From CAXXOK01 sp963674895 (lineage in GTDB: Bacteria > Bacillota > Clostridia > Christensenellales > Aristaeellaceae): a stretch of DNA of 64,000 nt. Shown here one piece after another: positions 59,404 through 64,000 of this stretch. Both the position numbers and the translations under genes were made by a program. Numbering within the stretch: the stretch's first letter is position 1; each line of letters starts with the position of its first letter. The stretch covers positions 248,001 through 312,000 of the forward strand of contig CAXXCY010000002.1 in assembly GCA_963674895.2 (NCBI GenBank), written 5' to 3'. Below the pieces are notes generated by a model. It was not told the DNA's origin. It saw nothing but the letters and a program-made list of their open reading frames with translations, and ran no database searches.

Positions 59404-60288
59404 TCAGCCGGTGCCGCCGTTGGCCGCTTCGGCGCCGTTATGCCCCTGTGCGAATTGAAGCGGCGTCACATGGTGCGCTTTTTTGAAGACCTGAATAAAG
59501 TACGATTCGTCTTCAAACCCGCATTCGGGAAACACGTCTTTCACGGGCTTGCTGTTGCGCAGAAGCAGACACGCGTGCGCGATACGCACGCTGTTGAGAT
59601 AGGCCATATACGTAATGCCCGTGAGCTGTTTGAACCGGTTGCAGAAGTAATGCTTGCTGTAGCCTACCTTGGCGGCGACTTCATCCAGGGTGATCTTGCG
59701 GGAAAAGTTTTCCTGGGTCCACGTAATCAGCTTATACAGGTCGGACCGGTTCAGCTGCAGCGGCAGGCGGGAGTGCGAGGACGCTTCGTCGGCATACTTG
59801 ACCAGAATGCCGATCAGCCTGAGGATGGCCGTCAGGCATGCGACCAGGTTGCCGTCGTTTTCAATGATCGTGAAAAAAATATCCCGGACCGTATCGTACT
59901 CGGGGCATACGTGCGCGAATTGGCTCAGCTGGCAGCCCTGCTTGTCCAGAATGTTGGTCAGGTTCATATAGCGGTCCAGTTCCGATAGGCACAATTTCAG
60001 AACATATTCGGTGCCGCCGCATTTGAAGATGTGGTTGGAATGCACGGTGTTGGGGGGGATGACGAACAGCTGTTTTCCCATCAGCGGATAGGAGGTATTG
60101 TCGATCACAACCTTGCCTTCCAGGTGAGTGCACAGCAATATTTCGATAGTTTCCGCATAATGCATCGGCACGATATCTTCCAGGGGAAACGTCTTGATTC
60201 GCAGCGTATACGGCATGTTCTCGGAGAATACGAAATGCTCTTCAAATCCGTCCGGCTTTTTGGAATCGTAATGAACACAACGCATCAT
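59404..60288 (-). CDS. AraC family regulator
   Basis: 294 residues. N-terminal cupin (about 20-110: YAETIEILLCTHLEGKVVID, KQLFVIPPNTVHSNHIF) that would bind a sugar or peptide signal, then two helix-turn-helices: ITLDEVAAKVGYSKHYFCNRFKQLTGITYMAYL and CGFEDESYFIQVFKKAHHVTPLQF. GAGGT precedes the ATG pair. It is divergent from the second peptide-type ABC operon, so that operon is its likely target. Confidence 0.92.
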   Translation of the reverse strand: MMRCVHYDSKKPDGFEEHFVFSENMPYTLRIKTFPLEDIVPMHYAETIEILLCTHLEGKVVIDNTSYPLMGKQLFVIPPNTVHSNHIFKCGGTEYVLKLCLSELDRYMNLTNILDKQGCQLSQFAHVCPEYDTVRDIFFTIIENDGNLVACLTAILRLIGILVKYADEASSHSRLPLQLNRSDLYKLITWTQENFSRKITLDEVAAKVGYSKHYFCNRFKQLTGITYMAYLNSVRIAHACLLLRNSKPVKDVFPECGFEDESYFIQVFKKAHHVTPLQFAQGHNGAEAANGGTG

Positions 60289-60427
60289 GCGGACCTCGTT
60301 TCTGTTTGCCGTGCGCCTGGAAAACCGGCATAATCAAGCGGGCTGGGATGCGGGATTTCGATTGCCCGGGGGTGCCATTATATAGCATCGATCGTAATAT
60401 TACAACATTATCCCTTAAGATTCTACC

Positions 60428-60456
60428 TTGCTTTTCCAATGGATGCATCCCATACT
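60428..60456 (+). promoter_or_regulatory. Possible promoter of ABC operon 2
   Basis: TTGCTT (60428-60433) and CATACT (60451-60456), spacer 17 bp; weak, as expected for a promoter that needs an activator such as the divergent AraC protein. Confidence 0.35.
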
Positions 60457-60516
60457 GAGATCACAAACAGTGTTCGTTTGGCGAATGAACGAAACAAAAT
60501 CAGAGGAGGATACTTC

Positions 60517-62163
60517 ATGAAAAAGAACTTTTACCTGTTGTCGATCGTTCTGGTCGTATGCATGCTGCTGGGCGTTTGCGCTGCCGCGCAGGCGGATGAA
60601 ACCGAGCAGATGTGCACCGTCAACAGCAATCCCCTGTCCGATGTCCGCGTGCGGCAGGCGATCGCCTATGCCATCGATATGGACACGATCGCGGAAACGT
60701 TTTTTGAGGGAATGGTAACGCCGGCCGACAGCCTGACCCCGGACAACGGGCTGGGCCTCAACGCGTACGCGTACGATCCCGACAAGGCGATGGAACTGCT
60801 GCGGCAGGCGGGCTGGGACGGCAGTTATACCCTGAAGGTCGTCTATACCTATACCGATCAGCAGACGGTGGACTTCCTGGCGATCATTCAGCAGTATTTG
60901 TCCATGGTGGGCATCAACATGGAAGCCAAGCTCCTGGAAGGCGATACCTCCGCCATGCTTTGGACCAAGCCCGCCGACGGCGTCAACGGCCCTTCCGCGG
61001 TGGACTGGGACATCTATTACGGCGCGATCGGCGCATCGAGCCAATATGCTTTTTACGGCAGGTTCCAAACCGGCGGCTCCAACAACTCGCATACCCCAGG
61101 CAATCCTGCGCTTGACACTTTGATCAGCCAGGTATATGCTACGGCCGACTCACAGCGGCAGATCGAGCTGTTTGACCAGATTCAGCAGTACATGAACGCG
61201 CAGCTTCCCGTTCTGCCCCTGTACCATATGGACGTGTATTCCATCGAGAGCGAGAGCCTCAACCGCAACGGCGCGCCCTACGGCAACGAGCAGTACAGCT
61301 ACGACTGGAAGATCGAAACCTGGGATATTGCGCCCAACGCGGACGGCAAAAGGGTGCTCCGCACCAATACAGCGCCGAGCGAATTCTTCTGGGATCCGAT
61401 GGCCAACGCCAACGGCAACGTGGCCAACAAGCTCCTGTACGACCATCTGGTTGTCGCCAACAGCGACTGCAGCGAGTTTACGGGCCAGCAGGCCCAGTCC
61501 TTCGCGATCAGCGAAGACGGCCTGTCCGTCACCTTCGTGCTCAAGGACGGCCTGAAGTGGCACGACGGGTCCGACCTGACCGCAAGCGACGTAAAGTTCA
61601 CATGGGAGCTGGCGGCCCGCGTCGCCTCACTGAACAACCTGTATACCGACATGGTCAAGAAACTCGTCGGCTATTCGGAGTATGTGGCGGGCACGGCGGA
61701 TGAGATCGCCGGCATCGTGATTGACGGCAATACCGTAACCTTCAACTTCACGGCGATCGCGCCGACCATGATGATGGGCTTCTCCCAGCTTCCCACGCTG
61801 CCCCAGGCTTACCTTGCCGACGTGGACCCGGCGGCCGTGCAGCAGGATTCGTTCTGGCAAAACCCCATCGGCTCGGGCCCCTTCAAGCTCACGGACGTCT
61901 CCATGAACAACTACTGTCTGTTTGAGGCATTCGACGACTACCAGGCGGGCCGCCCGCTGATCGACGCGATCTACATGTACCCCAGCACGGAAACCGACCC
62001 GAATCTCGTGAAAAACGTAAGCGCCGGCATCTACGACTACGCGTGGAGCAAATCCATCGCGGACGTGCAGGCGTGCATGGGCATCGAGGGCTATAAGGTG
62101 ACGTCGTACCCCATGCTCTACACCCGGCTTTTGTACTTCAACAAGTTTGAACACGTAAACTGA
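60517..62163 (+). CDS. ABC solute-binding protein family 5, halves in permuted order
   Basis: 548 residues from ATG 60517, served by AGAGGAGG. Signal peptide about 1-26. Residues 36-275 are what is normally the C-terminal half of the family (NPLSDVRVRQAIAYAID, AMELLRQAGWDG, LPVLPLYHMDV); residues 276-548 are what is normally the N-terminal half (EFFWDPMANANGNVANKLLYDHL, FAISEDGLSVTF, LKDGLKWHDGSDLTASDV, PIGSGPFKLTDV) and it ends at LLYFNKFEHVN. In an ordinary protein YFN is followed directly by the P.SDVRVRQA block, so here the chain is cut at that loop and the old ends are joined. It heads an operon with a DppB and DppC gene. Confidence 0.85.
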   Translation: MKKNFYLLSIVLVVCMLLGVCAAAQADETEQMCTVNSNPLSDVRVRQAIAYAIDMDTIAETFFEGMVTPADSLTPDNGLGLNAYAYDPDKAMELLRQAGWDGSYTLKVVYTYTDQQTVDFLAIIQQYLSMVGINMEAKLLEGDTSAMLWTKPADGVNGPSAVDWDIYYGAIGASSQYAFYGRFQTGGSNNSHTPGNPALDTLISQVYATADSQRQIELFDQIQQYMNAQLPVLPLYHMDVYSIESESLNRNGAPYGNEQYSYDWKIETWDIAPNADGKRVLRTNTAPSEFFWDPMANANGNVANKLLYDHLVVANSDCSEFTGQQAQSFAISEDGLSVTFVLKDGLKWHDGSDLTASDVKFTWELAARVASLNNLYTDMVKKLVGYSEYVAGTADEIAGIVIDGNTVTFNFTAIAPTMMMGFSQLPTLPQAYLADVDPAAVQQDSFWQNPIGSGPFKLTDVSMNNYCLFEAFDDYQAGRPLIDAIYMYPSTETDPNLVKNVSAGIYDYAWSKSIADVQACMGIEGYKVTSYPMLYTRLLYFNKFEHVN

Positions 62164-62184
62164 TCCCGAGTCCCGCTCTCTCAT

Positions 62185-62226
62185 GAGAAAACCGCACAGT
62201 GTGCCGTTCCTCTGTGCGGTTTTCTC
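62185..62226 (+). terminator. Intercistronic hairpin/terminator after the binding protein
   Basis: A perfect 15-bp stem (62185-62199 with 62212-62226), loop 12 bases, whose 3' arm ends in TTTTCTC. It lies between the binding-protein and permease genes and should make the former the more abundant product. Confidence 0.75.
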
Positions 62227-62258
62227 ATCCGGTTTGACCATGACAAGGAGGGTTCGCC

Positions 62259-63218
62259 ATGCTTGCCTATACGATCAGAAGGCTGCTCATCATGATCGTC
62301 ATGCTGTTTATATCCTGCTTTTTGATATATTCGTGCTTGAATCTAATGCCGGGCGATCCGCTGTCGTACATGGTCGATCAGGAAACGTGGGGCGAAATGA
62401 ACGACGCGCAGAAAGACGCGATGCGCGAAACGCTGGGCCTGAACGGGTCGATGCCGGAGCGCTTCTTCATCTGGCTCGGCGGCGTGCTGCACGGCGATTT
62501 CGGGTACAGCCTGAGCAGCGGCGTCCCGATAGTCGATATCGTGGCGGATACCTTGCCGGCCACGCTGGAGCTTTCCCTGGCGGCGCTGCTGCTTTCAAGC
62601 GTCCTGGGTACGCTGCTGGGCGTCGTCAGCGCGCTGCGCAAGGGCAGGCTGACGGACCACGTACTGACGCTGGGCGGCTTGCTGGGCATGTCCGTTCCCC
62701 AGTTCTTTTTAGGGCTGGTTTGCCTGCTCGTCTTCTCCATCCGCCTCGGCTGGCTGCCCGTGGGCGGCAGGGTTGTGGCCGGCCAGGAAGCGTTTTTCCA
62801 GCGCCTGCCCCATTTGCTTTTGCCGGCGCTGGTGCTCGGCGCTTTCCTTACAGCGGGCATCATGCGCTATGCGCGCGCGAGCATGCTGGACGCCGCCAAT
62901 AAGGACTTCTTGCGCACGGCGCGCAGCAAGGGGCTTCCGGAGTGGAAGGTTAATTTTGTCCACGGGTTCCGCGTGGCGATGAACCCGGTCATCGTGCTGA
63001 TCGGCATGCGCCTGCCGATGATGATCGGCGGATCGGTGGTGATCGAAACGGTGTTTCAATGGCCGGGGATCGGCAAGATGTTCGTTACGGCGGTGCGCGG
63101 GCAAAACTACCCGCTGGTCATGATGATCGCCCTTTTGATGATACTGGCCACGATGCTGTCGAGCTTTCTGATCGACCTGCTGACGGCCGCGATGGACCCG
63201 CGCGTACGCCTGGCGTAA
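62259..63218 (+). CDS. Peptide-type ABC permease, DppB type
   Basis: 319 residues. Six helices; the periplasmic LNLMPGDPLSYMVDQETWG, and the EAA loop KDFLRTARSKGLPEWKVNFVHGFRVAMNPVIV. AAGGAGG precedes the ATG. Second gene of the operon headed by the permuted binding protein. Confidence 0.93.
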   Translation: MLAYTIRRLLIMIVMLFISCFLIYSCLNLMPGDPLSYMVDQETWGEMNDAQKDAMRETLGLNGSMPERFFIWLGGVLHGDFGYSLSSGVPIVDIVADTLPATLELSLAALLLSSVLGTLLGVVSALRKGRLTDHVLTLGGLLGMSVPQFFLGLVCLLVFSIRLGWLPVGGRVVAGQEAFFQRLPHLLLPALVLGAFLTAGIMRYARASMLDAANKDFLRTARSKGLPEWKVNFVHGFRVAMNPVIVLIGMRLPMMIGGSVVIETVFQWPGIGKMFVTAVRGQNYPLVMMIALLMILATMLSSFLIDLLTAAMDPRVRLA

Positions 63219-63227
63219 GGAGGAGAT

Positions 63228-64000
63228 ATGAGCATTTCGCAACGGCGGCTGAACGCTTATATGGACCGGCTTTTGCTGCGCGAGGAATCCGGAAAGTTCG
63301 TCAAAAAGCGCGGAAGCCGCATCTCCCGGCGGTTCATGGCCAACAAGCTTGCGGTCCTGGGGGTCGTCCTGTTTTCTGCGATTGTGCTTATGTGCCTGTT
63401 GGCCCCGCTGTTCACATCGTATGATCCGATGCGGATGGATTTGCGCAACATCCTTGCGACGCCGTCGCTTACGCATCCCTTCGGTACGGATTCGATCGGG
63501 CGCGATCTGTTTTCGAGGGTGCTGTACGGAGGGCGCACCTCCATTATGATCGGGTTCGGCAGCGCCGTCGGGGCGACGGTGCTGGGCGTGGGGCTGGGCT
63601 GCTACTCCGGTTACCGCGGGGGAATTTTGGATACGCTGCTTTGCCGCGTGTCCGAGCTGTTCAGTTTTTTTCCGCAGATCGTATTAAACCTCCTGCTGAT
63701 CGCCATGATCGGCCAGAGTACAAGCAATCTGCTGCTGGTGTTTATCTTTACGGGCTGGTGCAGCATATTCCGCATGATGCGCGCCTGCATGCTCTCGCTT
63801 CGGGAAGAGGAATATGTGGCGGCGCTGAAGGTGCTGGGGCTCAACGATCTGCGCATCTGCTACAAGCATATTCTGCCCAACGCGCTGGGACCGATCATGG
63901 TCAACATTACCATCAGCACGGCGACCTTTATCCTGCAGGAGGCGGCGCTGAGCTTTATGGGGCTTGGCGTGCCCATGACGACCCCGACCTGGGGGAACAT
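63228..64000 (+). CDS. Peptide-type ABC permease, DppC type (runs off the window)
   Basis: At least 257 codons, open to the right edge. ATG 63228 with AAGGAGG eight bases upstream, 9 bp after the DppB stop. A charged N-terminus of about 35 residues, then helices; THPFGTDSIGRDLFSRVLYGGRTSIMIGFG and EEYVAALKVLGLNDLRICYKHILPNALGPIMV identify DppC. The C-terminal end and the ATPase genes expected next are outside the window. Confidence 0.92.
   Translation, partial: MSISQRRLNAYMDRLLLREESGKFVKKRGSRISRRFMANKLAVLGVVLFSAIVLMCLLAPLFTSYDPMRMDLRNILATPSLTHPFGTDSIGRDLFSRVLYGGRTSIMIGFGSAVGATVLGVGLGCYSGYRGGILDTLLCRVSELFSFFPQIVLNLLLIAMIGQSTSNLLLVFIFTGWCSIFRMMRACMLSLREEEYVAALKVLGLNDLRICYKHILPNALGPIMVNITISTATFILQEAALSFMGLGVPMTTPTWGN

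Overview
The window looks like one contiguous stretch of a moderately GC-rich Firmicute, probably an uncultured or gut-type Clostridia. The evidence is strong AAGGAGG ribosome sites, sigma-A promoters (TTGACA-N17/18-TATAAT), intrinsic terminators, a terminator-linked cyclic-di-GMP-I riboswitch, LytS/YesN-type two-component systems, a sortase-like IPQTGD signal and many lone ABC sugar and peptide transporters. Placement below class level is a guess. Most transport binding proteins here lack a lipobox cysteine, which is unusual for a monoderm. Apart from one AT-rich gene I see no phage, IS element or CRISPR array.

Layout, left to right. 1-9.6 kb: the end of a PutP-type symporter, a duplicated ferredoxin fragment, then a galactose/methyl-galactoside-type ABC transporter followed by a membrane-anchored sugar-binding sensor, a LytS-type kinase and an AraC-type response regulator, which together form a likely three-component sugar-sensing circuit, and an esterase. 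9.7-13 kb: a ferredoxin and a large PAS-GGDEF-HD-GYP cyclic-di-GMP enzyme. 13.2-17 kb: a two-gene threonine/serine exporter, then an ATP-grasp ligase overlapping a lysine 2,3-aminomutase, under a promoter with a 19-bp spacer containing a dyad. 17-24.5 kb: small membrane and secreted proteins, a polytopic membrane protein, transketolase, and a lone AT-rich HEPN-like gene. 24.7-38 kb: a fused double class II aldolase, a secreted metallophosphoesterase, a MarR/flavin-reductase pair, an LCP-like lipoprotein, a methyltransferase, a carotenoid-desaturase-like oxidoreductase, two paralogous short-chain dehydrogenases, acetolactate decarboxylase, HEAT and ACT proteins.

38-44.6 kb: an OmpR-type two-component system followed by a heterodimeric ABC exporter whose promoter carries an 11-bp tandem repeat, a palindromic element that overlaps the exporter stop codon, and a cyclic-di-GMP-I riboswitch controlling a secreted repeat protein. 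44.7-51 kb: a secreted protein, an ECF sigma factor with a small membrane protein, and a WYL-regulator/GyrI-like/DUF3795/DUF4332 group sharing one operator. 51-64 kb: a complete dipeptide/oligopeptide ABC operon, tRNA-Gln, small genes, then an AraC regulator divergent from a second peptide-type ABC operon that runs off the window.

The most unusual protein is the binding protein at 60517-62163: its two halves are in the opposite order to every ordinary family 5 solute-binding protein, so it reads as a circular permutation. Other strong leads are the cyclic-di-GMP enzyme and riboswitch in one window, the identical operators around the WYL regulator, and the ATP-grasp/aminomutase operon.
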